Part shown: one piece after another, positions 1 to 15,000 of the stretch
Numbering within the stretch: position 1 is the first letter of the stretch
Layout: every line of letters begins with the position of its first letter
Origin: Corticium candelabrum
Lineage: Eukaryota > Porifera > Homoscleromorpha > Homosclerophorida > Plakinidae
Length of the DNA stretch: 64,000 nucleotides
Assembly: GCF_963422355.1 (NCBI RefSeq)
Contig: NC_085093.1
Location: 5,256,018 to 5,320,017 of the forward strand
Direction of reading: 5' to 3'
The notes under the pieces: generated by a model
The model's database searches: none
What the model was told of the DNA's origin: nothing
Seen by the model: the letters and a program-made list of their open reading frames with translations, nothing else
Translations under genes and position numbers: made by a program

Positions 1-3000
1 AGAAAGGTGGTCGATGCTCACTGCTACACGATGTCGCCACAAACAAGAAGCGGATTTTGATCCAGGAGGATCTTCTAGCTCGTACACAAGCCTAAGCAAT
101 TTGCTATTCCCTGCAGGCAAATAAGAGCAATTTTTCGTCTCTGAAGCGATGGTATACAGTTAGGTTACCGCGTTTGTGATCGTTCATAATTTGTTGAATC
201 CAGTACGTCATGCTGCTATGCATCTCCTTTGATCGAACGAAGGAGTATATCACTATGGTCTGTATGACCTATGGAATACTTTATACTTGCCTGGAATGTC
301 GGTAATATGTAGTTTTTACTAATACATTCCTCCCACGAATTACGCTCCTGCGCTGTCAACAAGCGACCGTCTCCGGTAACACCTAACGCACAAAGCTATA
401 TAAGACTGCCATCATCACATGCCTATACCCGTTACTTTGAGCAGCTTGCGCATTTTCAGCAATTCGATTAAGCAACTTATGGCAAATAGTGACGCCGTCT
501 TCAATAGTTCTTCCAACTGCTTTAGCAAACAAGCGAGCATCAAGCTCAAAATGAGACCAAAAGAAATCAGGAAGATCGCGCTGATTGACCGGTGCCTTAA
601 CAAAATGATTGAGCCCAACAAGAACCTTCTATAAACATTATTGTCATCAGCCTGCTTTTTCAAAATTATTAATATTTCTACAACATTGTATCCAAACAAC
701 TTTACGTACTTGCTGTTGACTGCAAGATGCCCAGACAAGTACACCGTGCAAAAGTATGCGCACCAACGCACAAGCTGGAGGTGACAGACTTCGCTCTGGT
801 GTAGGATCTTGAGATCTCCTGTTGGTTGGGCCAAGAATGTAGCCTGTTTGCACTCTAGCACGACTATAAAATTAAGAATATCAAAAGTGGACAACAAAAA
901 GAGATTGTTTTTGCATTACTCGGAGGCTTTCGGGTCTCCAGTATTTACTCCTATCGTTTCCCCACAATCAGGACACAGCAAATTAACGACAGGTTGACCA
1001 CACTAAATAAGAGCAAATGTAACGAATTCGAACCCTCAAACAATACGTTGGTTGACCCACATTGGTAACAAGATATGGATGCCCATTCCTGCACTCTTAA
1101 AAAAGAAATCTACATTCTAGTCAGGTTCGACAATAGAGTGATACACTGACTTACCACACCATTGCCTATCTTGTACCAATTGCCTGGCCTCTGCATAATA
1201 GTTATCCGGCATGGTAGGTAAATACGAATTCTAAACATATAACAAAAATCACGTAATACTGAGCAAAAACTTAGAGAAGACCACATACCACTAAAGTGTG
1301 GGGTTCATTAAGCATTAGACGAAGAGATCGAAGAAGCTTTGATTCGACACCACATAGCACTGTGAGATACACGTGAAGAGCTAGACTGGCAAGACTTCTA
1401 CTCTCTGAACTCATCCGAGACGAAACTTGCAACTGTACCAACGGTCTGCCTTGATTATTGTTGACGAGTTCAGCTGCAAATGACCGTACGCTTGAAAGGA
1501 CCGAAACATGTCGGCAACAATCCTCAATCAACGTCAACGTCTACCGAATTAAAACAATTATTACACAAACTATAAACATTGCCTGGCCTTGTGCCATACT
1601 TGTGAAGAAATCTGTTGGTCCACTGGTAAAGCTCGACGACAAGTAACTTCTCTGTAGATAGCTAGTAACAACGGGATAGAAGACTTTCGACCACTACCAG
1701 CTTCCTTCTGTGGCACAAAGAATTGCTGCATAATAACAACAGTTAAGGAGAGGTAAACACAGCTGCTAACCGACAATGCCTCCTTGATGTGCTTTGTTTC
1801 CCTAGAAATAACGGATTTCGCGACCGCACTGCGGAACCGCAAGTATTGTTCGCCAAGGACAACGCAGTAATCAGGTAAAACAGTATCGTCCTACGACAAA
1901 ATTGCTTAAAATTGCAAGACGGTGAAAGTGGTAGTTGATTTTGCCGTACGAAATCCTGTTGTAGCCGGTCCGTTAACCACACCAAATCCAAATGGCAAAT
2001 ATCCCGTAACTTTCCTAGCACATCTTGCCCTCTTAGTAAAATCAACTGTTTCACTAAATATAATGCGAGCTGTGGCTCCGGCAGACCACAGCAGATCGCC
2101 TTGACAGTCTCGAGCAACTTTGTGTCGGTCACAAAGTCAAACTGACGTGAAACCAAATGCGACGAAGTAACACTTCTTTCAATTAGTCCCAATCTACGTT
2201 TCTCGTCAACGTCCAGAAGATCTCCCAAAAGGTTAGCAGTGACGACAAAACCAAACTTTGCACTAGCGACTCCTTGCAAGTAGCTCAACGAAGATAGTTC
2301 ACCCTGCAACTTGCTTGATGCTGACCTCAATTCAGATACAGCAGCTTGGCATCGATCTTCGGACGTCGAACCAGCCCATTTAAGATACAAAGAATCCTAC
2401 GTAATAAGATAACAGCTGATAAATTGGCAAATCATAGATATGTTCATGCCTACCTCAATACAATGCACAAAGATAACACCCAAATCTTCCAAGTCGTAAA
2501 TCCTATCACTCCTTACATACTGACGTGCATTCGCAAACACCATCTCAACGTATTCAAGAGTTAATGGTAGACTAATAAAGATGTTTAAACATGGTAACAA
2601 GAAGAAAACAGCAAATGGTCACAATGTGTTTACCTGTACTTCAGTAACATTTGCAAGATGAAAGACCTCACCACTGGACGTGGATCGATTGCATCTCGCT
2701 CAAACGGTGAAAAGGGACGAGTTGAGTTATCCGGCATTGCCAGCCTCTTCTGCACGACCATTTCCATCAGCATATGCACAAGCTCGGGTTCTGGAGGATG
2801 AGTTGTCGTTTCACTAAATGTGTACACAGAGACTAGTTCCATGAAGAAAGCAGTACAGCACTGTTTGAACTTCCTGTAATCATTGCTAGCTTGCCTAGAC
2901 AGAATTCAATCAATGAACTTAACTATCTATATCAAAACTGCAACATAAACCGACGTGAGGGTTCTGTCGGAAACGTTTCGAAATTTCTTAGGAATTTTGT

Positions 3001-6000
3001 TGTTACACAATGGACACATTAATCCTCTTTGAAGTCGTTCTTTGATGCACACTTGGCAGAAAATATGCTTGCAAGGCAATTTGACGGGGTTCCTACTCTC
3101 CCATTGATAGAAACAAATTGTGCATTCGTTGCTGTTTGGTCTGTATTGAATTAGATCTGTGGTTAACGTACAAAGACTTATTGACGATATGAACATGACA
3201 TTTACCCAAATAGATGTGAACTATAATCTTCAGCTGATTGGTTCAAAAATCTCTGAAGTACACGAATTGTGTGTGCCTTTGTGAAATCAAGTTCGATGCT
3301 CTTCAAAATCTACGTTATTATACGACAGAATATATTTAGTTAACCAATAAGTTGTTCCTGTAGCTCATGATCGAAAACAACATGTTAGTTACTGTAACCT
3401 GATACAAGGTGAATGGCAATGCGACAACGAATGGGTTGTTGTGAGTTATAGACTCGGTGTGCTCGAGAAAAAGTTTTACAGCAGAATATAATGCCCACGT
3501 ATTTCTAATGAAAACACCAACCATTCACCTATTTCTTCCGACATCACAAAACAACCTCGTTAAAGCTCACTCACTTGACGTCGTCGTGCAGAGCGCTTCT
3601 TATGTTACCAGCAAATGACAACGCCAGCCATGACTCTATGACAGGTTTAACTGATTGCATTCTCTTTATCCACGTACTTCTTTGAGAGATATTTTGAAGT
3701 GCCCCTTCCGGAAACAATTCTTCCAACAGTAAAGGAGCAGCCATAACATCTGTAAGCTAGAGAAAGACATCAGATGCTGTTACAACTATACCTGTATCAA
3801 TGCACTTACCACTTCATCTAGGTGTACTCCTTGCATTTGACGGTGAACGTTAGCAACTTTGTCCGGCATGTGATGCAAAATATCCTTTAAGCTCGACAAG
3901 CGAGTCTTGACATGTGCAAAAGCGGCATGGATCGATGGTATCGTCAGATTTAGGCCGCTGCTTGTCTCCTCTACCTCCTCACCGTTGAGCTCGCCAGACT
4001 GTATTTCATGCAATCCACTAATAATTGTTGATTCGACCAACTAAAACAGATAAAGTTTTTCTCTAATTACAAAAGCAAGATGGGAAGTCAAACACCTTCA
4101 TTTCTTCTATTGATGAGACGTTGTAAACCATGTGAATAAAGTCGTACAGATACCGACGGCCAAGCTCGTCAGCACACTGACTACTGACTTCACCGACTTT
4201 GCGTACTACTGTACCAAGTTCGCTGCTATCAAAGAGACGCTGCACAGTTGTAACAATCTTCTCGCCTCGGTCAGCTGCCATATCCTTAGCCCTTTTCATC
4301 ATGTCATCTAATTCTAGCCTGACGATGTACGAGAAAGGAAATTGAGCAGAGAAAAGATGCTCGTTCAAGCCCGATGACAGCACACGAACTCGTTGGCTTA
4401 CAGCTTTTTGAATTGGAGACAAAAAATCGTAGTCATGACCACTTATCAGTGAACTGTTAAAGATATTAAGCCAAAGATCAGTCAACCAACTCCTACTTCC
4501 CGCTGCCACTTCTTCCAGCAACATCAGGTTGTGGTTACGATCGACAAAAGCAATTATTTTGGAAAGCACGGGCGTCACCGTATCTACAATGCGCAACCAC
4601 AATGTGCGGCAAAAGGTTCCTCCCTTATGGAGACTGCTGTAACTAAGAGCTTCGTTCCGCACCCACGCAGTCGCCGAGGTCGACTCCTGGTGACTCTCCT
4701 GTTCTTGAAGAAGTCGAATAACTTGATGTTTCAGCTGTTTAAAAAATTGATCACACGTTGGTACATCTAGCAGACTGTCACCTGGCAATAACTGCATAAG
4801 AATGTGAATTCGCCTAGAAGTGTTGTCAATTGACTCGTCCATGTCGTCCAAAAGACTGACAGCTCCATGTATGCAAAATCGCAGTACTGCATTAGCATTC
4901 AAAACGGGCGCCGCCTCAGTCAAGGTTTCATTCTGTTCACTGCGCACCACGTCTTTAGACATATCGGATCCCAAGTCAACGTCAACATTCCATACCTGAC
5001 ATTCTGCCGCGGTTCCTAATAAAGAACTTATTTTCTTGTTTACTAATGAGGTAATCGAGGGAGTGAAGACTTGATTTGCTGGACGTAATTCATCAATATG
5101 AACTTCGTCCCACACGCCGCCTTGAAATCCCCTGAAGAAACCTCCCCTGACTCGCGGCAACTGAATGACTAAAACCAAATGTCGAAGGTAACAACATTTT
5201 AGTTCTAGCGATTCTTCTAATGCTTGTGCAAGGGACGATTCACGCTCTTCCTGCACTAAATATCGAGCGCAAGCCACCAGTTCACTGTGCATATCACCAT
5301 CTTCACACTGCACCAATAGAACTCTGTCTTGTGGCGATTCATGGTTATAGAATTCTCTCAATCTTTTCACAAATTGCTGTTCGTTGTCAAACTGCTGTAA
5401 TGCTATTGAGTCAATATGAATACCTAAAGCTTTGCGGAACTCTGTCAGTCCAACAAAGAGAAGACGAGAGTGAGTTGTAACTTGCAGCAAGAGACTCTCT
5501 TCTGTATCGCTCTCCACAAGCTTGGCTTTAAGGTAATCTAGAAGACTGGAATGTCGTTGTTGAGAAAAGTATATGTCCCACAAATGATTCGCTTCGCAAG
5601 AAAGTTGAGATACGTGCAAACGAGCGACAGCATCAGGAGTTGCGCAGTTGAGAAGAGAATTTACAGCGAGTTCAAAATAATAGTCGATTTCTTCTCTCGC
5701 GTTGCGAAACAAGCTCGCTCTTTCCCACACCACTTTCCTCCTAAAAGCCTGTAGAACAACAGTGGCGGCTGCATCGTCATTGAAACCGACAAAAGAATCG
5801 GCTACTGAAAACTTTGTTTGCCCCTTGTCATCGGAACGCCAAACGTGTTGTTGTGCATCTACGGATGCAAACAGCTTTGCCCACTTATTCACGCGATCGA
5901 CGATGACTTGCTGTTCGGGCGACAATACAGATTCCATAGCCAGGAAGTGCTTCTCCATTCGGTTGATCAAAGGAATTGGAAACTTATCGTACACCTCAGT

Positions 6001-9000
6001 CTGTTCTGCTATCAATATTAATCTGAAGTCCTTGTGAACTTGACATTTAACTCTGTGATTACCAAGACCAAGATCAACAAACCTCTGACCACCGTGATAC
6101 ACGTAATATTGATTTAACGCATCATACAAGCTCTCATACAACTTGTTCAAGTTGAGAAGAACAACCATCCGACCTGTTGCCATACACACTTTGATGCGAT
6201 TGATCGTACGGCATACGTGCGTATATTCTTGATCTTTTGGAAAACTACTACCAAAAATAATGACAGGGTCATTGTCATTCAAAATTCGTTGACGTAAGAT
6301 ATTGAGAGCTGCATAATTCTTTGTTAACAGCAACAGATACCGACTTTCGCAAAGAGTGGTCACACTCTCTTCTTGCAGATTGGCTTGAATGAGACCAACA
6401 GCACTGTTATCCAATTTCTCTGCATACTCAGACTTTCGATTGTCCGCAGCAACTGAGCAACAACGGCGAAATACGGAGATTATTTTATCGTCAGTTTGGC
6501 CGCCAAAATTCCTTCTCACTGCATGTTCCAGTTGATTCCAGGTGGGAAGTTTCTTGCTCATCAGACACAGCGAAAACAACATTTTGACGAGACTATAGAA
6601 ATCTCGAAGTCCAAAGAATTCGCGCTTTTGAGTTCTATAAATATCTTTGTAAGCACAGGCTAGACCATCAAATAAGGAAGATAACAAGGTTTGTGTATGA
6701 CGGTCTGAGCTGCATATACCTTGCGCACTCACAATCAGCTCATTGCTGTCAGGTACCTCTCTATTGACAAGTATACCTCTATTCATTTTGGCCGGATCTA
6801 AAGCCCAGTTCGATAATCCAACGAAAGCAACTCGATTGGATTGACAGTTTATTGTTTCTTCGACGTCATCCGAACCTGCAGTACAGTCATCCAAGAGTGG
6901 ATGCAGCGCCTTAAGAGGAAGACGCGGTGAGTCTTCTGCCAGTCCGACTTCGTCCAGAACAACGCAAGACACAAACTTCTCAATGCCGCGTTCTTTCTGC
7001 GCTCTTTGACACTGTTTGAACACTCCAATTATACCGTCTGCAGTTGAGACAGTACTACATTGATAGGACACCATTTGACATTGTCTGAGAGCTTGAAACA
7101 GGGTAGAACTTGACAAATGTCCTTTCATAGATTTCTTGACAACAACCTTGGCAAGGGACTTTGAGCTTCCCGGTTTTCCAACCAGAAACAAAGGAATACG
7201 AAGATCGATGCAAACAATCATCATAAAGACGTTCTCACTGAGAGCATGATTCCTTGCTATTTGAGGAGGAAGTTCTAACTCATCGAGAAATACTTGCTGA
7301 CAGGTTGCGATTTCCCTCTCGATCTGTTCGGCTCCACCTTGGATACTGCAAGGAGCTTTAAAACGTGGAGCAATATACTCAAGGAAAGGCCGTCTTTCTC
7401 GAAGTTTAGCTTGGTAACAAACTCCTAGGGCTAAGATAAACGAACGTGTCAAATATCCAAGTTGTGGTAGCTGTCTGTTTGCCGGTAACTGCGCTTGACG
7501 TTGGTCGTGTTTGTCTGACATGCGATGTTCCAGTTGTTCACGCAAATTGTAGAACCAAACCATTACCATCATGGCTCTTTCTACGTCTCTAAGACTAACG
7601 AAACTGCACTCGTCATCTTGTTTCCTCATGTAACTTTGTGCAGCTGCCAGCACTTCCGTAATGACTTCTACTAAATTGTGGACATTCGGAATAGATTGTC
7701 TGATTGCCACACGACGACTGACAATCTGTTTGACGTAGAGCCTTTCTATGGCTGGATTCAGCTGTCCAAAGTCCCATACAAGTGCTTTCATGCTTTCTGG
7801 TAGGTCATGCACACGATAGACTAAATGACGCAAAGGAATGTGTCCAAGCTTGTCTTCCGTTTCGTCTGCACTGACGTGGTAACCGAGACCGGCCGACTCT
7901 AGACGTTCAATCATTTCTTTCGTGTGCTTTCTGTAAGGATTACAAGTAGCAATGACCTGAAGAGATGATCCCAGTCCTTCCACTTTCCTTCCATTCACAC
8001 GTTTATCACACATCAACTCCTTAATCAGCCCCAGTGCATCTGTAGTATTTGCCTCGTCAAAGAATAGCACAGTTTGAATTTTAGATCCAGGATAATCTCT
8101 TCTATTGTCACGAGCAAGACGTTCGGCTTCATGCACTGTCGCAACTATGTCTCTTCTGGTTACGCCTCCGTGAACTTTCATTAATATCATGTTTCTTGCT
8201 CCGGTCAAGTTTGATTGTAGAGAACACATGTAACGAATCAATCTCGTTTTGCCACAACCGGTCTCTCCCATTATAATGACGGGAATGCCACAACGAAAAC
8301 GCATTTGTATAGCCAAAACCTTTTTCACATTATCCATTGTCAGTTCGTAAGTGTCATCCGGGTCGTACACATTTTCTACTCCCATGACAGCACATAGCAC
8401 CTTCAGCTTACGATCTTTTGTCCAATTATCGCAGTTTTCTTGCAGACGAAATTCTTGCCTGTAAAGAGCTGCACTTAGGTCGCTTGACATGATGGAGTCC
8501 AAAACTTGATCATTTCGCGGATCTATCAGTCGACCATCTCGAGTAATCTGAACTTCTACAAACGTCACCGAATGTCTGTCTTCGTTGAAAAACATGTAAG
8601 GATGAGAAGAATGCTCCCAACGTCGACGTAAAACCATCAATTGTGTTTGATTGGAAATGGATGCTTGGAAATCATCAACAGACTGCGTTGCAAAGTCTCT
8701 CGACATAAAAATCATAAATTTGATAACAAATTGCTTAAAACCAGGTAAATCGTTGCCACAAGCCTCAGGATTGCAAAAATCATTTTTCTCGCAATCACGC
8801 AGTTGACTGCTGAGAAAGTTAACGAAGTATTTAAGTTGACTCCAAGTTGGATTATCGAGTCCGCAATTAGACAACAAGGTTTGCAAGCACGTTAGATGAG
8901 TTCCCTCTATGTTAGAGGCACGAAAAGTAAACGGATCAAGATTTTCATTTCTATTGTACCGTTCGAGATATTGAAATGCTCTCTGAACATTAGAATTTCG

Positions 9001-12000
9001 AAATTCTCTGTCGTCCATATCCGGGTCACCTACCTTTGGAGTTGCTCCACTAGTCAAATAGCGCTCTGCTTCCTCGGGTGAGTTGCAACTAACCGATGGC
9101 AACCAATCACAGAAACGAATATTTGCTTTCCGTTTAGAACCACTAACTTGGCGAGTCATAGTTGCTGATGCAACTCCACTTTGCTTTTGATCAATCATTG
9201 CAGCAGTCGACGTTATCTCTACAACATACAAATCGTCTTGACTCCGTCTCCAAACGTGTCCTTCGGAGTCAGAAATTTCTCCCAGTATCAGCAAACTGAA
9301 AAGGAAAATGTCCAATCCTTTGACTACACAAGGAGAAACGTCGATGTGAATGAGTCGCGCTAAAGGTGGTTCAGAGGAAGAAGACATCGGCAGCAAAATT
9401 TCCAATACCATGTTTGTGTTAACTTCTGTCTCATGTAACGGAATCACGAAATGAAGAGGCCTATTTGACGTGTTACAAAGACCAGTTCTCGCAAAGCGGT
9501 TTTGAGGAAGATCGCTCAACATTTGTGCGATGTGATCTATAAAGAACGATTTACCATCGCCTGCTCGACTTGATCTTACTACTCTTACAGAACTATTTTG
9601 GTGATCTAAAGACGCGGCAGAAAAGAGTTGTCCGCCTAAGCCGAGATGGCTAGAAGGCATTCTATAGAACTTGTCTCTAAGATAAGACTGAATTTCTGAT
9701 AACGACGGGAGAGGAACATTGGCTCTTCTGTAAGAGTCAAGAGCATCGATCATGTACGATTTACTTTCATTTTCAGCCGAGCAGCAAATGACCACCAACT
9801 TATAGGCAACATAACGCATTTTGCTGTGAAAATTCTGAGTTAACCTTTGAAACTCCTCCCAAGACTTCCTACTGACTTCGTAGCTCAGACTATCTGCCCT
9901 CGCCAGGCAAAAAAGGCGTCCGGGATTGGGATCTAGCAGCGCTCTCCGCCAAAACAAACAAATTTCTTCTACACAAGTAGTAGTAGTGCATATAAGAACT
10001 TCCTGAGCTGAAGGAAGAACCAAGCGAAAGTCGCGCATGTATAAGCTCAAGATTCCTCGTAACAAATCATTCTGATGAACAATGACGAGGTTAGGTTCTC
10101 CACTGCGAAATTGATCTGCAGGAAACGATCGTTCCGGCCAATTGGGAAAAGAAGACGCTAAATACTCCAATACCTTTCCAAGCATTTCTAATGACAAGTA
10201 AACCGATTTGACCGTTTGCTCTCGATCATCAGAACCTTCTTGCATTTGCTGCATAGAAGAATAGGAACACCAAACAAAATTCGTTCCTGGCAATTGAGTT
10301 AAAATCTGATTGCTTAGATGATCAATGCAATAGGCGACCGCCCTATTTAAATCCCGATTGTTTGCATTGAGTGCAACAATGGCAGATTCCCGCGAAAAGC
10401 CCATCTCTGTGATATGCCTGATGTCAGAATCACTCAGTAATTGATGGGCCATGTCTTCCAAGCCTGCAGGTTGTTGGGCAAAAAAATTGTGTGCTTTCTT
10501 CATGGCATCTTTTACTGCACAAATAGTGCACTTCGGATTGACGGCACCGAGAAGTGCCAACATTGTCCCAAGGCGAACGTCGCTATTGCCATCAACATTT
10601 AATTCACCCAAATACTGACGTAGAAGCAATAATTGAGGAGTAGTAAAATAATTAAGGCAATAATAATGAGAACGAAATGATTCCACTTCACGCTGCCAGT
10701 TGGCAAGATGCATTGACAAATTGTCTAGGTCATGCTTTAAGTCCTCAAGTAAAGATTTCAATTCACCTTCCTGTACTTTGCTCGCCACTCCTGTGTCCAC
10801 GGCAGACGAAATCTTTTTGCAACGATATTTGCGATTCCAGGAAAGGTAACGGTCGTGACCAGCCTTTCGCATCTTGATAAAGATTTTGGCTATCGATATA
10901 ACATGTTCTAAAACCTATAAGCAACATAACAGTCATAGCATATCCGCAAAATAGGACGAATGTGTACCGCCTTACATCGACGAAAGCATCCACATCGTCA
11001 GTTCGTGTCTTGTTATTACGTCCTGATATCAGCATCAGTTTGCTTTGCAAATCCAAGAGATCATGAAGACGAAACTCTTTTCCAGCGCCTGCTGTCTCGG
11101 TTCCCTCCGCTACAATCTGCAGCTTAATGCAATCTTCTGTTGTCAGACTGGAGAGAAACTGGTGACCTTTTGCGTCGATACAACCAACATGATACAAACC
11201 ACGCGAATTGATCATGTCCAATTGAGAGAAGGAAGAAACTTCTACTGAGCTCAAAGAATCTCTTGTTATTTTAAACTCTTCCAAGCACCTCTCACTGGAT
11301 TTCTAATCATAAGAACATATATACACAAATACACGAACAATGCAAAGGTAAAGCTGTCGTTTTACCCATTTCTGTATTAAATCCTTGTCTCGACTGAATG
11401 ACGTCAGCACAGTGGTGCAACATTTCTCGAATGCTTTAAATGTCATGTCATCCTTTGCTTTAAATAGAAGCGGTGCGAATCCAGCACAAGCAGCATGCAA
11501 ATGTGTCACTTTCACTGTTTCATAATCTCCTTCTTCTGCCGATTTAGTGGCTGCTAGTTCAACGAAAGTCTCGAGCTCTTTCCACTCTACATGAACACAA
11601 CGCAAGAACGCTTTTATACTTCTACTATAGGAGAGTCGGAATAAATTGGCTTACTTTTGATATCACGTCTGAGCCATAAAACTAAATTTGGAGCTTCAGT
11701 GAACGATTTCAAACAAGCAATATCCTCACAGGTTAACGAAGCTAAAAAATCGCTGGCAGATATTAAGTCATCTGTAAGAATTCGTATTGGTTGCTTTCGA
11801 AACTCAGGCGAGTCCTGTAAATAAACAGATATGCCGATGCGACTATATTAATAACACTTAGAATTAAAAAGCTAACCTGCCTGCAAATACTATCAATCTC
11901 TTTAAACCTACGAGAGAATTGTAATGTACACATGACATCCTTCAAAGTTTGTGCCACTACAATAGCATTTCTGAGTTTGCTGTATTTTTCTATTTGTTTC

Positions 12001-15000
12001 CTACGTTGTCGCTTCCATTCGGGGTCCTCTTGTTGTCCGCAAAAATCACTAATACAATCCAGTTCTTGATCAAGAATAACCGTTCCAGTTTCTGGGCTAC
12101 CAAACACAACTGACACTCGCTCAAGTGGCATACTTCCAGTTACAACTTCATTGCAAATGCTTTGCCATTGATGGGCAGACGGTTTACATATCATATCTAC
12201 AATCTCTGCCAGAGTAAGAGGAGGCTGCTTGTTGGTACGTGATTGAGCGACTTGCCTTCCAACGTCATTCAAGATGTGTTTGAAGATACAACTATTGCGT
12301 GCTTTCCAGGTAAGCTCGATGTACTGACGGTAACTTGAAAATTCCGAGAAACAAGACACGACCGCAGACTGACTACTGTCTTGCGGTGCAAGATTACGTA
12401 TTTCTTTGTTAAAAACGTCGGCCCTAATTTTACGCGTCAGTTGAATCAAATCTTCAGATGAGCTAAAGAGCTTACAAACGTCTACAAAATTTTCCAACAA
12501 ACGTCTTTCGCTTTCGTAAGCATGTAGTTGTCTCGTACGATTGTCAAGATACCTTTGGGCATCTGAGAAAATCTTGTGACTGCTTTGGTGATCGTCCCGT
12601 GTCTTGCACAAATCGAAAAAGGGAGCGGAATGCTCATTTATAACTTTAAGCTCACACACTCTTACCGAACCGTCTTTCAAAGTAGTTACTAAGTTTACCA
12701 ACAGTGATTCAGCCTTTGACACAAGCTCACAGCTTTCTCCCAAAAATTTTCTCGATTTACACTTTTTGCCTAAATGACAAAATTATTCCTACATTTCAAA
12801 AATGGATCAAAAATATTTACCCGTGAGACGAAAAAACGTAGTCCACAGTGGCCAAGATAGCAGATGCTGAACCCAAACTATCTTCTCTGTCAGAATAAGA
12901 GGATTTGATTTAGGGCAGCTTTTTGTCAAGATCAACTTCAGCATGTTGCTGGAGTGGTTGAGTTGATTTGATCTTGATATAAAAGTTGTCATTAGACTCT
13001 TGACTGCTTTCTCTTGATTTCCTCCTTTCTATATCATAGCAATACCTGTAAAGTCAATCATTCCTTAACATAGTGGCAAGCATCACCTCTAGCAATCGTT
13101 CTACTGCGTTTTCTGATATTTCTTGAAAAGCTCGATCAATAACTGGATGCAGTTCAGAATCGAATAACTGACAAGCCATTTCAACTAAAATTGCTTCATT
13201 GACCTACATGTACAGGAAAAACGTATCAAGAAATTTCTAAGCCGTGCGCAGAAATCAAACCTGTTGAAACCGACAACATAATTTCTGCTGAACAAAACTC
13301 CACCATATCTGCTGCAAAACGTCAGATAGCGCGTCACACTTAAGAACTGTATCCCACAGCTATGGTCCAATCACGAGTTACATAAATACACAAGCCTAGT
13401 GAAACTTATTGAGTGCAGGACCTTTAGTTCCTTTCTCAGAGAGCTTAAATCTTTTGAGCGATAATGATTTTTGTCCATCCACGTAGAAACGACTTGAATC
13501 GTTTCGTAGAGCTGTTTCTGAGCAAACAAGTCATCATCTTTCTGGCTGTTTTGATCACGAGCTTCCTTAAGCTCATGGCAGTCAGATTGCATAATTTCTA
13601 AAGTCTGAGAGCATACAGTCATTTGACGTATAAAACAGAATACTAGGTCTTTGCAGAAAATCAATAGTTCAAAACGGTTCATGTCTCTCCATTTCGTTTC
13701 TATGGCACGAATAAGCTGAACTGAAGCTATTACTCCCAATTTGTTTTGCGACTTGATGAAAGGCCAATCAGTGTGACTGCAAAAAATAATTATCTTATAG
13801 TGTACACTGAGACTTTCGTATGTATATGTGTACATTTCCGAAAGTTCCGTTTCAGATGCCTTGGCAAGAAGCAATGTCAGAAACTTATGCAAAAGATCAC
13901 CCTACGTACAAAATCATTAAGCAAGAGATAGCTGAAACGCAGTCGCCTTCATCCATCTGTTGAACCGTACCTTTCCTCTATCCATACGGCCGCTTAAGGG
14001 CATTCCCTGTAACTTTTGCTCCAAAGCTGTGACAAACACCGAAGGGTGAGCAGCATCAGAAAGGATAGCTTCAGGCAATTCTTCCAGCTTTAGACAATAC
14101 AGGAGCGCACGACCCGCTAGCTTGTCAGCAGCAATGAGAGGTTTCAAATCTTTAACAAGAGTCAACGCTGACCTAAATTTAGCAAACATGTAAGAAGTCA
14201 CGCACATACATGCCCAAACCAGTGAACACAAACCGTAATGGTGTTTGTTTGAGAAATATGCCAATTTCGTTCTTGATCCCTTCCAGTCCCCACCATCGTG
14301 ATGATGTTTCATCTGCCCTTTCAGGGTTGTGAAACGGTTTTATGTCACCGTTCAAGAAATGAAAAAGTGGTAGAGAAAATAGCCACTCAGCGAGCTTGGA
14401 TTTAATTGCTATTTCAATGACATGTCTGACGCTGTTTGCAGCTACTCTGTTAAAATCAATCGTATAGCATTACTGGATATACATACACTACTGCAATGTC
14501 ACGTTATATAGGAGCCTACCTTGTGTCGCCAATTACTTTCACTAAATCCTCGTAATCCAAACAGCGTTGGGATTCTGTATCTGGATGGATCAGCAGCGAT
14601 TTAAGCAAAGCCATGAGCTCATCTTTGTCCACGTTTAGGTGATACTTGCTAACTAGAATAGAAATTGCTACAGCCAATGTAAGACTACTCCTCGCAGTTG
14701 CCGTTGAAGAATCTTTCTTTAAAAATTGCAGTTGAGGTCTAATATGCTTCTTAATTGCCTGATACAAAAATAACAAAGCCGATACATTAATAAACTATTG
14801 GCTTTTGCAAGCAGAGTGGCACTAACCTCTGCAACATCTTGTTCAGTAAGATCACGGGGACGAAAACATCTCATCTTCCGCTCTGGTTGATTGTTCTCCC
14901 ATACGGGAACATTCGTTAATGACGCCACTACTTCAATAAATTCTGCTATGGCAACGTGAGCAGTCAAACTTTGATCAGTCTCGACAGATTGATTACAAAA

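Noticed and set aside
415..897. 160-codon open frame on the minus strand at the 3' end of RNF213-A
   Set aside because: It reads through an intron in the wrong frame. The spliced frame with GHILGPTNRRSQ agrees in phase with both neighbouring exons and with copy B.
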